Of a DNA stretch of 64,000 bases, positions 7,849 to 18,495 are shown piece by piece. The stretch's first letter is position 1. Each line of letters opens with the position of its first letter. The position numbers were made by a program, and so were the translations under genes. The DNA comes from Herminiimonas sp. Lineage in GTDB: Bacteria > Pseudomonadota > Gammaproteobacteria > Burkholderiales > Burkholderiaceae_D. The DNA is taken from positions 1-64,000 of the forward strand of contig JAQGMR010000008.1 in NCBI GenBank assembly GCA_028292265.1, read 5' to 3'. Under the pieces are notes generated by a model. That model saw only the letters and a program-made list of their open reading frames with translations. It was not told where the DNA came from and did no database searches.

Positions 7849-10800
7849 CTACGACGCGATCGTTTCCGCCTTCAAGTATTGCTCCACAAGCTTGAGCAAT
7901 TCCGTCTCCTGATACGGCTTGCCGACATACTCATTAACGCCGAGTTCCATCGCATAGTTGCGGTGCTTCGCCGCCGTGCGCGACGTGATCATGATTATGG
8001 GAATTGCGCGGGTACGACTGTCGCCGCGCACGTTCCGGGTCAGGTCGAAGCCATCCATGCGCGGCATTTCGATATCGACCAGCATGATGTCCGGTGTAAT
8101 CGCCTGCAACTGCTCCAGCGCATCGACCCCGTCCTTGGCCAGCACCACCTGGTAACCCTCGCGTGCGAGCAAACGCTGGGTAACGCGGCGCACTGTGAGT
8201 GAATCGTCGACCACCATCACAATGGATTGTGCCCGCAAACCCTGCACCGGCTCTGCCGTCGTGTTGCCGTTGTCCGAGCCCTTCGCTACCCTGATTTCAG
8301 CAACCGCGCCAATCTCCTGCGGCGCATCGCTGAACGAAATTTGCGGCGTGCGCGCCGCCGTAGAGTGAAGATGTTGCGCGAGCGGCACGGGGTCGAGGAT
8401 CAATACGATATCGCCAGAGCCCAACACGGTGGCTCCCGCAATGCCGATCATCCGCGCAAGTTGCGGGCCGATGTTCTTGACGACCACCTCGCGGTTGCCG
8501 ATCACTTCATCGACATGGATGGCAACGCGGTCGTTGCCGCTCTTGAGAATCATGACCGGCGAATATTGTTGCGTGACCGGCGTGGTCGTGCGGTCGCCAA
8601 GCAGCGCGGGAAGGTAATGCAACGCGACGCGACCGCCCTGCCATGGCACGGAGCCTTCGTTGTAGGCGCCGGCTAGAGCCTGCGCCTTGAACTGCTGCAC
8701 CTGCTCAACCAGGACTGAGGGCACGGCAAAGGTGCGCGCCCCGATCGACACCAGGACGACCTGCGTGACAGCCAGGGTCAGCGGTAACTGGATGACAAAG
8801 GTCGCACCCTTGCCTGGCTCGCTGAAGGTCTGGATGCGGCCTCCAAGCGCTGCTGTTTCGGCGCGAACCACGTCCATGCCCACGCCACGCCCGGCCAACT
8901 CCGTCACTTCCTGTGCGGTGGAAAAGCCGGGGTGGAAAATCAGGTCGCGTACTTCGGTGTCCGTCATGTCGGCGCCGTCTTTCAACAGGCCGGTGTCGCG
9001 CGCCTTCTGGCGGATGCGGTCGAGATTAATGCCCTGGCCGTCATCACAGAATCGGATCTGCACCTCGTTGCCTTCCTGGCGAATCTCCACCAGCAGTTCC
9101 CCGGTCTCGTTCTTGCCAGCGGCAATGCGGGCCTGGCGCGACTCGATGCCATGGACAATGGCGTTGCGAAGCAGGTGCTCAAACGGCCCAGTCATCTTCT
9201 CCAGCACGCTGCGGTCCATCTCGACCGCGCCACCGCGAATGTCGAGATTGACGCGCTTGTCCATCTCCTTGGAAGCCTGGCGGGTAACGCGGTACAGCCG
9301 CTCCGAAATACTGGCGAACTGCACCATGCGCACGCGCATCAAGTCCTGTTGCAAGTCGCGAGTAAGGCGCGCCTGTGCCCCAAGGTCGGTGCCGGCATGG
9401 TCCACCGTCTTGCTTAGGTTTTGCTGGACCGAGGCTACGTCATTGACGCTCTCCGCCATCATGCGGGTCAATTCCTGCAGCCGTGTGAAGCGGTCAAATT
9501 CGAGCGGGTCGAAGTCGCGGTTGGTCGACTGCGCCATCTGCGACGCCATTTGCGACTCGGCCTGGATTTCGATCTCGCGCAACTGGCCGCGCAGGCGCGA
9601 TACATTTTCAGTCAATTCCAGCAGCGACTGGCGCAGCGACTGCATTTCCGTCTCGATGCGGGACCGGGAAATTGACACTTCACCAGCCTGATTCACCAGC
9701 CGGTCGAGTATGTCTGCACGCACCCGCACCATCGGCGTTTGGCCCGAGACTGCGGCGGCGGTACGTAGTTCGCCGGCATGGGCAAGCGTCGTGACCGGTA
9801 TCGTCGCTGGGTTGCCTCCTGCTGTCGCAAGCGGTGTCGCCTCTGGTTTTGACGCTGCGGTCGACCCCGATGTCGACGTTGATGTCGTCGGCAATATCGC
9901 TACCGATGTGGCCGACGGTGTTGCCGCCGGGGTCCCTGCCGGCAACGTGCCGCCATCTCCCTCTGCCGCGCTACCCGAAACCGCGGCGCCGTCTGCATCT
10001 GGAACTGCCGGAGCTTCAGGCGCGACTGCGGGCGCATGGTCACTGGCGCGCCGGCGATAAGGCGAAGCCCCGTGGCCAGCTTGTGTGCTGCGGCGACCAA
10101 CGTGAGTCAGGCGCGGCGAGACGCTGGTACCGTCCTGCTGTAACTGCTCAAAGAGGTAGAGCGCGTAATCGAGACGGCCGAGCAATTCCTCTATCGATTC
10201 GGCACGAGCGCCGCCGGCGTAGCCGATCTGCTCGATGCGCCCTTCCATTTCATGCATGTGCTGGCCAAGTGCCATTGCGCCCGCCATGCGCGCGCTACCC
10301 TTGATGGTGTGTAGCAGCCGTAACATGGAGGCAACCGGACTGGAGTCGGACGGCACTTTTTGCCAGGCGCGGAGCAGCCGTCCCAATTGCGGAAGGATGT
10401 CGCTTCCCTCTTCAAGAAATACGGGCAGCAGGTCGGCATCAAGCTCATCGGCCACGATCGCGGCGAGCGGTGAGGAAGGTACTGTGTCGGCATGGGAGCC
10501 TGGCGCAGACTCAGCGAATTCGGCAGCAAGAGACTGTGCATCGACCGGCTCTTCACCGAGGCTGTATGCGGAGTGATCAAATTCGCCTTCGAGATCCGCA
10601 TTGCCGCCGCGCTTGATGAGCGCATCGCACAGGCGGCGCAGTGCCAGCACCATGTCCGGCTCGGCGCCAGGCATCTCTCCAAGCGCGAACGACTTCAACA
10701 TGGCTTTCATGCGTACCACGCTCTGCTCGAGCAGGTCGTGGTCCACTTCCACCAGCGTCGATGGCTTTCTTACCAGCGTTTGCAATACCGTTTCCAGCGC

Positions 10801-13800
10801 ATGCGCGACATCGTGCAGGACCGCGAAGCCCACAGTGGCCGAACTGCCGGCAAGCGAATGCGCGGCATTGACGGCGAAAATGTTGACCCGGCGCTCAGAC
10901 TCGTGGCGCCAATCGGAAAAATCCTGCGCGAGCAGGCGAACCAGTTCGTCCGTTTCGGCGAGATAGATGTTGTGCAGTGGAACACTGATTTCGATCTCAC
11001 CGATGCGCTTGATACTGTCGTCGCGCGCGGCCGATTCGCCGGCCGGTTCGGGGAAGCCAAATACTTTTGCGCCACGATCTTGTTCAACGGGCGTTTCTGT
11101 AGCCGCTTCCGGATGTGATTGTTTTGCAGGCAGGTCTGGCGCGTCCTGGGATTGCTCGGCCGGCCGCTCCAGCGCGCCGGTGTCGGTGTCGGTGTCGGCG
11201 TCGGCGTCCGGCGCGGACACCATTGTCTCGGCCAGCTCGGCGATTCCTGAAGGCGCGATGTCCCTGCGGTTTGCAAGCTCCAGCAGTTCTGCAAACTCCG
11301 CGATTTGATCGACTGAGCCGTCCTCGTCGGGCACTTCGGAAACCGAAGTTGACTCCGCAGCGGCGTAGACGCTTTCTATTCCTTCCCGGTTCGCCAGCTC
11401 GTCGGGGGCAGCCAACTCTTCCGGCGTGTGTGGGACCACCGGTGACGCGGTGAAGGCCGGAACCAACGCGAATTCAATCGCGGTTAATGGTTCTGCCGGG
11501 TCCAGATCTTTGTCGGCACTGCCGTGTGTTTTGGCGTTGCTGTCCGTGCTGAAACTGCTGCCGGCGTTGGCACTGATGTCAGAGTCGGCACCGATGCCGA
11601 TGTTGGCATTGCTGCCCGTGTTAGCGTTGCTGCCCACGTTGGTTTTGCTATGCGCGTTGTGACTGCTATCGGTGTTGGCGGCGCTATTCGCTTTGGCGTC
11701 GCTATCTGCTTTGGCGTTGCTGTCAGCTGTCCCGTTCTCGATCGCGTTAGTGGTCTCCGTGTCCACAGCGTCGGTGCTGGCAGTCTCCGCGTCGGCATAT
11801 GCGACGACGTTGTTCTTGTCCAAGGTATATGTGTCGGCGGGCTCCGTGTCGGCGGCCGTCAAGGGGAGTGTCGTCGATCCGTGCGTCGTTTTAGCGAAGC
11901 TGGACGCGGCCGAGGGTGCAGCAAGCTCGACGCCCTCGTCCCGGTCGTGCAGCTGCGCCTCTTCAAACAGGAAGTCGCCGCCATTCTTGACGCGATCCGC
12001 CGCCAATACCAGCGCATGCTGGGTGCAGCGCGACGTGCCTTGGGACTGCAAATCTGTGACCCAGTCACCCAGGACCCTGGCCGCCTTGACAAGCAAGGCG
12101 GTCAAGTCTTGTGAGCCACCCTGCCCCGCAGACAGTCGCGAGTTCAATACCTGTTCGACGCTCCATGCGCCTTCACCAAACGCCATCAGGCCGACCATGC
12201 GGCCGCTGCCCTTCAATGTGTGGAAAGAGCGGCGTAGCGTTGTAAGGCACTCCTGGTCGTTGGGGTGCGAGACCAACTGTGGAATGGTGTCGCGTACGCA
12301 CTGCAGCACCTCGACCGCCTCGCCCAGGAAAATTTCGAGCAATTCCGCGTCCACCGCCTCGTCGTCGGCCGGCATGGCGGTCGGCATCAAGGCCGGCACG
12401 ACCGGCGGCAGCATGGCGGGACGGCTGTGGAATTCTTGCTGGACGGCGGCGAGCGGGTCGACGTTCGAGAGTCCAGATTGCGCGTGCCATTGGGCGGAAA
12501 GGTCGAACTCCAGGTCCAGCGGTTCGCCAGGGAGGGACGCGCCCTTGGAAGTCGCCAGGCCGCCCACCAGATCTTGCGCGCCGATTGGATCGGCAATGCC
12601 AGCCTCTTCCGGTGCACTGGCCGTTAGGCTCGGAACAACGGTGCGCGAATCCGGCACGGCCCCGGCATGCGCCGCGTGCGAAGTCGCAGCATCGGACACG
12701 GCAGGGTTCGAGTTCGAGGTTGCGCCGCTCGACGTTACCGCGTCGCAGTGAGGCGCAATCGAGGTGCCTGCATGTGATGTCGCTCCATCCGTGGCTGCGG
12801 CACTTTGAGAGTCCGGGATCGCCGGTGGCACCGACGGCACAAACTGCGTTTCCTCCGGTGGCGACACGGAAATGTCGAAGCTCCTGCTTTCCTTGTCGAG
12901 CATGTTGGCGTGGAACACGCCCTGCTTTGCGTCGAAGGAGAATCGCTTCTTCACATTATCGGAAGGCAGCTGCAGCGTTTCAATAAAGAAGCTCAGGGCG
13001 CCGACATTGCGAGCCACTTGATGGAACTCCTGCTGGTCGGGCGCGATGTCAATATCGGCGGCGGTGAAGCTTTGCACCGTGCGGCGTATGTGCTGCACTG
13101 CATGTACCGCATCGTCCTGGTCGAGGATGTGCAACGCACCTTCGATCTGGTGCAGAACGGTGTCAATCAGGGGCAGGCCGGTCCGGCGGGTCGGATTGCT
13201 GAAATACTCGTCGAGCATTTTTTCAACCTGGCCGAGGCTGGACTGCATTTCTCCGGCCAGCGCGGTCATGGTCTGCTTTTGCTGGGCATGGCGCGACATT
13301 TCGTCGAGCCACTGCGTCGTCGCCTCCGGCTGCTTGCCGGCGACAAGCGCTGTCAAGCGGGTAGCAAGAGCTTCGGCGCGGTCTGCGAAACTCCCTGAGA
13401 GCCGGCTGGTGTGGTTCAGCGCATTTTCAACAAAGAGCAAACTGGCGGCGATTTCCACGCCAAGCGTCCCGGCGGCGGCCGACGGGTCTTCTGTTGCAAC
13501 CCGCGCACTGATGTCGTTCAGTTCTCCAAGGAGCCGCGAGAACGGGCGTACATTAAGCCGCGCGCCAGCGTCCGACAGCGCGGACATTTCCCTGACGAAG
13601 TTGCTGCCCGCGGCAAGGTCGCCGCCTGCTATCCGGTTCCACAATGCCTTGGCAAGATTGAGCTTGTCGCGCGCCAGCGCTACCGCGGCGCTGTCCACCT
13701 GGCCATAGCGCTTCTGGTGATAATCCGGCGGCACCATGCCCTCAAGCTGGTACGCAACCCGCACTTGCTGCACGCGCGGCGACGGCAGCGCGGAGCCCGC

Positions 13801-14661
13801 AACGAAGAACAGGGCATCGCGCAACAGGTTTTCATCGCGCGAGGGTGCGCCATTGGCCAGCGCGCGGATATGCATGTTGATCCGGCCGAACAACTGCTTG
13901 ACGAATACCTCATTGCGAATCTCGCCGGACGAGGCGACTTCAGCGAATCCGCGCAGTACCCACCACAGGGCACGCCCAGCTTGCGCGGTCTGTGCCCGCT
14001 CTGCTTCACCAATCAGCTCAGCCATGACGACCGCGGCGGCGACATCCGTATTCGGGTCGGTGCTGCGCAGGTAGGGCAGCAAGGCTTTCTCGAAACGCTG
14101 TCTCAGAAAAAGGTAGTTGAAGGGCGTTGTCGCCTCGCTGGCGAGCGGCAATTGCGGCCTGATGGCGAGGTCCGGAAAGAACAGCTCGGACGGATGAACT
14201 CGACCTACGCCCGCCGCTTCGCGTACCGCCTGGTAATACGGGTATAACTGCACCGGTTGATGCGGTGAACCAGCCAGCAATTCATCCAGATATTCCGTGA
14301 CCGCCTGATAAGCGCCCACGATGGCGTCAATTTCCTTCTGCACGGTCGCTGGCATGCCGGCATGATCTACGTTGTCGGCGTTCTCAGGCTCGCGGGCAAG
14401 CAGCTTGTCGAACAGTTCCTCGACCGCCTGCGTCAGCGTGCTGACCCCGTCAAGGTCCACGATCTGCAAGGCGCCGTGGGCTTGATGAAGGTGCGTCCTG
14501 GCCTGGCGCAGCGCGGTTGCCTGATCCACGCCATCTTGCGTGGACATTTCTGTCAGTACGGCTTTTGACCGCGCCAGGGCTTCGCGGATTTCATCCATCA
14601 CCCAGGACAGTGGTCCCGCGTCGAAGCTGTTATTGCGGGCGGCGGTGGATTCAGAAGTCAT
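7849..14661 (-). CDS. chpA: Type IV pilus chemosensory hybrid histidine kinase ChpA/PilL
   Basis: The 2270-residue multidomain kinase is the output hub of the Pil-Chp system controlling twitching motility. Histidine-containing transfer sites are seen at H814 (HTLKGSG), H1268 (HSLAGSS) and H1451 (HTIKGSA). Two earlier Hpt-like segments (LHQAHGALQIVD near residue 60, LHQIEGALHIL near 510) are also present. A CheA-type dimerisation and ATPase region follows (N box at N1833; G-rich GRGVGMDVV), then a CheW-like domain (about 2000-2110). A C-terminal receiver has phosphoacceptor D2196. An 18-bp-period repeat encodes a Ser/Asn/Ala/Asp linker at residues 980-1051. The gene is somewhat shorter than Pseudomonas ChpA and is the last of pilGHIJ-chpA. 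Confidence 0.93.
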   Translation of the reverse strand: MTSESTAARNNSFDAGPLSWVMDEIREALARSKAVLTEMSTQDGVDQATALRQARTHLHQAHGALQIVDLDGVSTLTQAVEELFDKLLAREPENADNVDHAGMPATVQKEIDAIVGAYQAVTEYLDELLAGSPHQPVQLYPYYQAVREAAGVGRVHPSELFFPDLAIRPQLPLASEATTPFNYLFLRQRFEKALLPYLRSTDPNTDVAAAVVMAELIGEAERAQTAQAGRALWWVLRGFAEVASSGEIRNEVFVKQLFGRINMHIRALANGAPSRDENLLRDALFFVAGSALPSPRVQQVRVAYQLEGMVPPDYHQKRYGQVDSAAVALARDKLNLAKALWNRIAGGDLAAGSNFVREMSALSDAGARLNVRPFSRLLGELNDISARVATEDPSAAAGTLGVEIAASLLFVENALNHTSRLSGSFADRAEALATRLTALVAGKQPEATTQWLDEMSRHAQQKQTMTALAGEMQSSLGQVEKMLDEYFSNPTRRTGLPLIDTVLHQIEGALHILDQDDAVHAVQHIRRTVQSFTAADIDIAPDQQEFHQVARNVGALSFFIETLQLPSDNVKKRFSFDAKQGVFHANMLDKESRSFDISVSPPEETQFVPSVPPAIPDSQSAAATDGATSHAGTSIAPHCDAVTSSGATSNSNPAVSDAATSHAAHAGAVPDSRTVVPSLTASAPEEAGIADPIGAQDLVGGLATSKGASLPGEPLDLEFDLSAQWHAQSGLSNVDPLAAVQQEFHSRPAMLPPVVPALMPTAMPADDEAVDAELLEIFLGEAVEVLQCVRDTIPQLVSHPNDQECLTTLRRSFHTLKGSGRMVGLMAFGEGAWSVEQVLNSRLSAGQGGSQDLTALLVKAARVLGDWVTDLQSQGTSRCTQHALVLAADRVKNGGDFLFEEAQLHDRDEGVELAAPSAASSFAKTTHGSTTLPLTAADTEPADTYTLDKNNVVAYADAETASTDAVDTETTNAIENGTADSNAKADSDAKANSAANTDSSHNAHSKTNVGSNANTGSNANIGIGADSDISANAGSSFSTDSNAKTHGSADKDLDPAEPLTAIEFALVPAFTASPVVPHTPEELAAPDELANREGIESVYAAAESTSVSEVPDEDGSVDQIAEFAELLELANRRDIAPSGIAELAETMVSAPDADADTDTDTGALERPAEQSQDAPDLPAKQSHPEAATETPVEQDRGAKVFGFPEPAGESAARDDSIKRIGEIEISVPLHNIYLAETDELVRLLAQDFSDWRHESERRVNIFAVNAAHSLAGSSATVGFAVLHDVAHALETVLQTLVRKPSTLVEVDHDLLEQSVVRMKAMLKSFALGEMPGAEPDMVLALRRLCDALIKRGGNADLEGEFDHSAYSLGEEPVDAQSLAAEFAESAPGSHADTVPSSPLAAIVADELDADLLPVFLEEGSDILPQLGRLLRAWQKVPSDSSPVASMLRLLHTIKGSARMAGAMALGQHMHEMEGRIEQIGYAGGARAESIEELLGRLDYALYLFEQLQQDGTSVSPRLTHVGRRSTQAGHGASPYRRRASDHAPAVAPEAPAVPDADGAAVSGSAAEGDGGTLPAGTPAATPSATSVAILPTTSTSTSGSTAASKPEATPLATAGGNPATIPVTTLAHAGELRTAAAVSGQTPMVRVRADILDRLVNQAGEVSISRSRIETEMQSLRQSLLELTENVSRLRGQLREIEIQAESQMASQMAQSTNRDFDPLEFDRFTRLQELTRMMAESVNDVASVQQNLSKTVDHAGTDLGAQARLTRDLQQDLMRVRMVQFASISERLYRVTRQASKEMDKRVNLDIRGGAVEMDRSVLEKMTGPFEHLLRNAIVHGIESRQARIAAGKNETGELLVEIRQEGNEVQIRFCDDGQGINLDRIRQKARDTGLLKDGADMTDTEVRDLIFHPGFSTAQEVTELAGRGVGMDVVRAETAALGGRIQTFSEPGKGATFVIQLPLTLAVTQVVLVSIGARTFAVPSVLVEQVQQFKAQALAGAYNEGSVPWQGGRVALHYLPALLGDRTTTPVTQQYSPVMILKSGNDRVAIHVDEVIGNREVVVKNIGPQLARMIGIAGATVLGSGDIVLILDPVPLAQHLHSTAARTPQISFSDAPQEIGAVAEIRVAKGSDNGNTTAEPVQGLRAQSIVMVVDDSLTVRRVTQRLLAREGYQVVLAKDGVDALEQLQAITPDIMLVDIEMPRMDGFDLTRNVRGDSRTRAIPIIMITSRTAAKHRNYAMELGVNEYVGKPYQETELLKLVEQYLKAETIAS
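11509..11724 (-). repeat. Twelve 18-bp units encoding a hexapeptide repeat in ChpA
   Basis: Inside chpA, residues 980-1051 fall into twelve six-residue units of the form (D/G/N)S(N)A(K/N)x, such as DSNAKA, DSDAKA, GSNANT and GSNANI. The DNA has the matching 18-bp period with GCGTTG-type cores on the plus strand. The segment separates the first canonical Hpt domain (H814) from the second (H1268) and looks like an unfolded linker. Such repeats can change length by slippage. Confidence 0.75.
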
Positions 14662-14724
14662 TACTGCCTCGTGGGTTCAATTTTGCGGACGGGCCGGCGA
14701 AGGTTTTGTCGGCCGGCCCCTTCT

Positions 14725-17001
14725 TCACGCCGCTACGCGGAACCGTGACACAGAGTTTTTCAGCTCTTCGGCAAGCTTGGACAGCTCGCGAATCGAGTTC
14801 GCGGTTTGCTGCGTACCTTCCTGCGTCTGCTCGGTGACGGTAAGGATGTTTTGGATGTTTTGCGCCACGCCGGAAGCGGAGGTCGCCTGCAATTCCGTGG
14901 CCGAGGAAATGCCCTGAATCAGCTCTGCCAACTGGTTCGACACGCGACGGATATCCGCCAGTGCCGCGCCAGCGGCGTCCGACAGTTTTGCGCCCTCGAC
15001 CACACCCTGTGTCGATTTTTCCATCGCGGCGACAGCGTCGTGCGTGTCGGTCTGAATGGTGCGCACCAGGGCGCCAATCTGCTTGGTCGCCTCGCCGGAA
15101 CGTTCGGCCAGGCGCTGCACCTCTTCCGCCACCACCGAGAATCCGCGTCCGGCTTCGCCGGCCGACGCGGCCTGGATCGCTGCGTTCAGCGCCAGCACGT
15201 TGGTCTGCTCGGTAATGTCTGAAATCAGCTCTGTAATTTCTCCAATCTCTTGTGAAGACTCGCCCAGCCGCTTGATTCGTTTCGACGTTTCCTGGATCTG
15301 CTCGCGGATCTCGTTCATGCCCTTGATCGCGTTTTCTACGGCGCGGGCACCCTGCTCCGCCGCCGTCACCGAGTGGCGCGCCACTTCGGCCGATTCATTG
15401 GCGGACTTGGATACGTCGGTAATCTGGACTGCCATGGCAAGCACTGCCTGACCAGTTTCCTGAATCTCGCGCGACTGCTTTTGCGAAGCGGCCAGGAGTT
15501 CTGTCGAAATGCTTTGCGCGGCGTTTGAGGCGGATGTCACTTGCTCCGCCGTGCGGGTCACGCGTCCGACCAGCCCGCGCAGTTCTTCCACCGTATAGTT
15601 GAGCGAGTCGGCGATGGCGCCGGTGATGTCTTCCGACACCGTGGCCTGGACCGTCAGGTCACCGTCCGCCACTTCCTGCAACTCATTCATGAGCCGAAGA
15701 ATTGCGGCCTGGTTCTGGTCATTCGCAGCCTTCGCTTCTTCTTCCTGTTTTTCCGCCATCAACCGTTGTGCATCCGAAGCGTCGCGACGCATGTCCGCTT
15801 CATGGGCGCGGGCCCGGCTGTCCTGCAGGAACACCAGAGCCACGCCGGCCGCACTGATCAGTGCGAGCAGTGCGCAGGCCATCATCGCAAAGAAGGTCCA
15901 GTTGAATGAGTCTTCTTGCGCACGCAGGTTTTGCTGCAACGTGGAGAGCCGGTCTTTCACGCCTTCGTTTTCACCGAAGATGAGCTGCTCGGACTGTTTG
16001 GCCGCAATAAAATTCTGGAGGTTGCCGAGGATGCTCGCCACCGACTTCTGGTAGTCGCCGAAGACGGTTTGCAGCTCCATCAACTTGTCGCGGGTCTCCT
16101 TGTCCTTCGTTGTGGAAAGGCGCAGCACATCGCTGCCATTGAGGAAGCCGTCGGTGATGTCGCGGAAGGTGTTGGTGTCCTTGCCGAGCAGGAAGGCGGT
16201 TTCCGGATTGACGCCTTCAGAGGTGAGGAATTCATTCGCGCTTCGACCAAGCCGCTGCGTCAACATGACGAGTTGGCCGGCAGCAGAGATTTCGCGCGGC
16301 GTCGCGCCACCCTGGGCCTTCAAGGTAGATATCTGCTCGGTCAATTCAAGCAGCGTTGGCGAAAGCGTATTCAGTTTTTGCAACGTGGCGCCGAAGCCGG
16401 TCAATTCCTTGTTCAACTTCAGGATGGTGCCCGCTGCCCTGTCCGAGTTGGCCCACACCTTGCGGGTATCGACGACCATGCTTTCAAGTTGCGCATTCGG
16501 GGCATCGATGGAGCGGCCGAGATAAACGCCGCCCTTGGAGAGAATGGTCAGGTCGTTGTTAAGCTGCTTTCGGCTGTCCGCAAGCTGACGGAACGCCTCG
16601 ACGTTGCCCTGGATCGCGTTTGGTGCTGCCTTACCGACACGTTGAGAGTGCATCAGCGCATCGCCGGCGATTTGCGTTTGGGTGGCGCTGATTGCGGTTG
16701 ACGCGCTGTTAAGCCACACCATACCGGCCCCAAGCACGAGAGAACCGCCCAGAACGGCCAACAGGATACGCACCTGCTGCTGCAATGGATAATTGCCGAG
16801 CACGGGCAAGCGGATGTCCCCTGCTCTGGCCAGCGCATTGCTGATCCGCGTGGCGTCCGAAGCGGCGGACGGTGGCGCTGGTGAAGACTCCGGTCCGGCG
16901 GCGAATGCCAGCCCGCCACCGGCCATGGCCATGGCCATGGCGTCGGCCTCGATTGCCGACTCGGCCTTGCTCTTCGATACGAACGGCAATTTGAAAGCCA
17001 T
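14725..17001 (-). CDS. pilJ: Type IV pilus methyl-accepting chemoreceptor PilJ
   Basis: This 758-residue receptor feeds the Pil-Chp kinase. An alanine-rich cytoplasmic N-terminal stretch precedes a first membrane helix (about residues 78-98), a periplasmic sensing domain rich in PilJ-type helices and a second membrane helix (about 372-396). A HAMP-like region and the signalling coiled coil follow, with the conserved tip ([20 protein letters not shown], then [10 protein letters not shown]). The start ATG at 17001 has a good AAGGAGA site. It lies 87 bp after pilI and 63 bp before chpA. Confidence 0.95.
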   Translation of the reverse strand: MAFKLPFVSKSKAESAIEADAMAMAMAGGGLAFAAGPESSPAPPSAASDATRISNALARAGDIRLPVLGNYPLQQQVRILLAVLGGSLVLGAGMVWLNSASTAISATQTQIAGDALMHSQRVGKAAPNAIQGNVEAFRQLADSRKQLNNDLTILSKGGVYLGRSIDAPNAQLESMVVDTRKVWANSDRAAGTILKLNKELTGFGATLQKLNTLSPTLLELTEQISTLKAQGGATPREISAAGQLVMLTQRLGRSANEFLTSEGVNPETAFLLGKDTNTFRDITDGFLNGSDVLRLSTTKDKETRDKLMELQTVFGDYQKSVASILGNLQNFIAAKQSEQLIFGENEGVKDRLSTLQQNLRAQEDSFNWTFFAMMACALLALISAAGVALVFLQDSRARAHEADMRRDASDAQRLMAEKQEEEAKAANDQNQAAILRLMNELQEVADGDLTVQATVSEDITGAIADSLNYTVEELRGLVGRVTRTAEQVTSASNAAQSISTELLAASQKQSREIQETGQAVLAMAVQITDVSKSANESAEVARHSVTAAEQGARAVENAIKGMNEIREQIQETSKRIKRLGESSQEIGEITELISDITEQTNVLALNAAIQAASAGEAGRGFSVVAEEVQRLAERSGEATKQIGALVRTIQTDTHDAVAAMEKSTQGVVEGAKLSDAAGAALADIRRVSNQLAELIQGISSATELQATSASGVAQNIQNILTVTEQTQEGTQQTANSIRELSKLAEELKNSVSRFRVAA

Positions 17002-17088
17002 CAGGGTGTCTCCTTGTTCCAGATTTTCTGCATTGTTAGGTACTTGACGTATTGCCAGAACTCAGCGCAACGGTCCGATTTTTTTTAC

Positions 17089-17664
17089 TCAGGCTGCGAT
17101 GTGCAGGAACCGCGCGTCCCGCACCAAGGTCGCAAGATCAAGATGCTGCCAGTGCAGTTGTTCCCGATCGACATAATGCCGTCCGCCCGCAGCCGCTGAA
17201 TCCGGCGCGGCCGGGTCTTCCTGCAATGTCATTTCATCGAGATTGCGCAAGCCCATGACCCGCGATACCAGCAAGCCGCAATTGAAAGAGAGCGCAGGTG
17301 CGAACGCGATCACGCGGCAATCCTTGTCGATGACCGTGGGCGCGCCTCCGTGGAAGCGCGCAAGGTCGACCACGCTTACCAGATTGCCGCGAATATTCGT
17401 CAAGCCGAGAAACCAGTCCTGCGTCCACGGCACCGGCGTCATTGCGCCAACTGAAACGATCTCACCCGCTTCCTGCAGACTGAGCAGCCAGCGCGTTTCG
17501 CCGATCAGGACGCCAAGCTGGTTGACGTGCGTGTCGACGCCGCTCTGTGCCGCCTGCATCCGTTCCACTAGCTGGGCCTGGAACTCGCGCAAGCGCGTGC
17601 GGCGGCCGGCGCGGTCCGACGAGCGCACAATTGCCGGCAACGTTTCGGTGGACGGGGAGGTCAT
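17089..17664 (-). CDS. pilI: Type IV pilus CheW-like adaptor PilI
   Basis: The 191-residue protein has a CheW-like fold with the characteristic WFLGLTNIRGNLVSVVDL segment in the middle (about residues 83-100). It should couple the receptor PilJ to the kinase ChpA. The surrounding pilG, pilH, pilJ and chpA genes fix its role more firmly than its own sequence does. It starts 12 bp after the pilH stop. Confidence 0.92.
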   Translation of the reverse strand: MTSPSTETLPAIVRSSDRAGRRTRLREFQAQLVERMQAAQSGVDTHVNQLGVLIGETRWLLSLQEAGEIVSVGAMTPVPWTQDWFLGLTNIRGNLVSVVDLARFHGGAPTVIDKDCRVIAFAPALSFNCGLLVSRVMGLRNLDEMTLQEDPAAPDSAAAGGRHYVDREQLHWQHLDLATLVRDARFLHIAA

Positions 17665-17676
17665 GAAGTGGGATGC

Positions 17677-18042
17677 CTAGCCGAGCGCTGCAATCTTGGC
17701 CAGCAGTTCCGCCGGATCCACCGGCTTGACAATGTAGTCGCGCGCACCCTGGCGCAATCCCCAGATGCGGTCGGTTTCCTGTCCCTTGCTGGTGCAAATG
17801 ATGACCGGCACATCCTGCGTTTCGGCGCTGCGCGTGATGGCGCGCGTGACCTGGAAACCGTTCTGGCCCGGCATGACGATGTCCATAAGGATGAGTTGCG
17901 GCTTGTCCGCCTTGACCTTCAGCAGCGCTTCTTCGCCGTTCTCCGCCGTGGAGACCGAATAACCGTTCTTGATCAGGATATCGGACAAAAAGTAGCGTTC
18001 GGTGGGCGAGTCGTCGACGATCAGGATTTTTTGAATTGCCAT
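17677..18042 (-). CDS. pilH: Type IV pilus response regulator PilH
   Basis: A single receiver domain of 121 residues with acidic pair D10-D11, phosphoacceptor D54 (LILMDIVMPG) and conserved K near residue 105 (DYIVKPVD). In the Pil-Chp system PilH acts with PilG as an output of ChpA and is linked to pilus retraction. The reading frame extends upstream to 18288 with basic, unrelated sequence overlapping pilG. The ATG at 18042 gives the normal length and lies 17 bp after pilG. Confidence 0.94.
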   Translation of the reverse strand: MAIQKILIVDDSPTERYFLSDILIKNGYSVSTAENGEEALLKVKADKPQLILMDIVMPGQNGFQVTRAITRSAETQDVPVIICTSKGQETDRIWGLRQGARDYIVKPVDPAELLAKIAALG

Positions 18043-18059
18043 GCTAGGACCTAGGTAAA

Positions 18060-18461
18060 TTACCGCGCCAGCGCTGTGGCGGTGTGCTCCCGCACGGTCC
18101 GCAGCAGGCTGTCTTTGGTGAATGGTTTGGTGAGATAGGCGTTGGAACCGACCATGGCGCCCCGGGCTCGATCGAACAGCCCGTCTTTGGAAGAAAGCAT
18201 GATGACCGGCGTGGCGTGGAACTTGGCGCTCTTCTTGACGAGAGCGCAGGTTTGGTATCCGTCGAGCCGCGGCATGAGGATGTCGCAAAAAATGAGAGCC
18301 GGATGATGGTCGTTCATTTTTGCCAAAGCATCGAAACCATCCTCTGCAAGGACTACTTGATAGCCGGCCTGACCAAGAAATATTTCCGCCGAGCGGCGTA
18401 TGGTGCTGCTGTCGTCAATCACCATTATTTTCAGGCTGACATTGTCTGGCGAGGTAGTCAT
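18060..18461 (-). CDS. pilG: Type IV pilus response regulator PilG
   Basis: A stand-alone receiver of 133 residues with D16-D17, phosphoacceptor D60 (LIFCDILMPRLDG) and the conserved K in LTKPFTKD. PilG is the partner output regulator of PilH, linked to pilus extension. It is the first gene of the Pil-Chp operon. A candidate sigma-70 promoter and an inverted repeat lie directly upstream. Confidence 0.94.
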   Translation of the reverse strand: MTTSPDNVSLKIMVIDDSSTIRRSAEIFLGQAGYQVVLAEDGFDALAKMNDHHPALIFCDILMPRLDGYQTCALVKKSAKFHATPVIMLSSKDGLFDRARGAMVGSNAYLTKPFTKDSLLRTVREHTATALAR

Positions 18462-18470
18462 GCGTCATCC

Positions 18471-18495
18471 CGTATATTTGTCCTACGAATATACG
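18471..18495. repeat. Inverted repeat overlapping the pilG -10 region
   Basis: The 8-bp arms CGTATATT (18471-18478) and AATATACG (18488-18495) are perfect complements around a 9-base centre, ten bases above the pilG start codon. It could be an operator covering the -10, or a leader hairpin if transcription starts further upstream. Confidence 0.6.
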
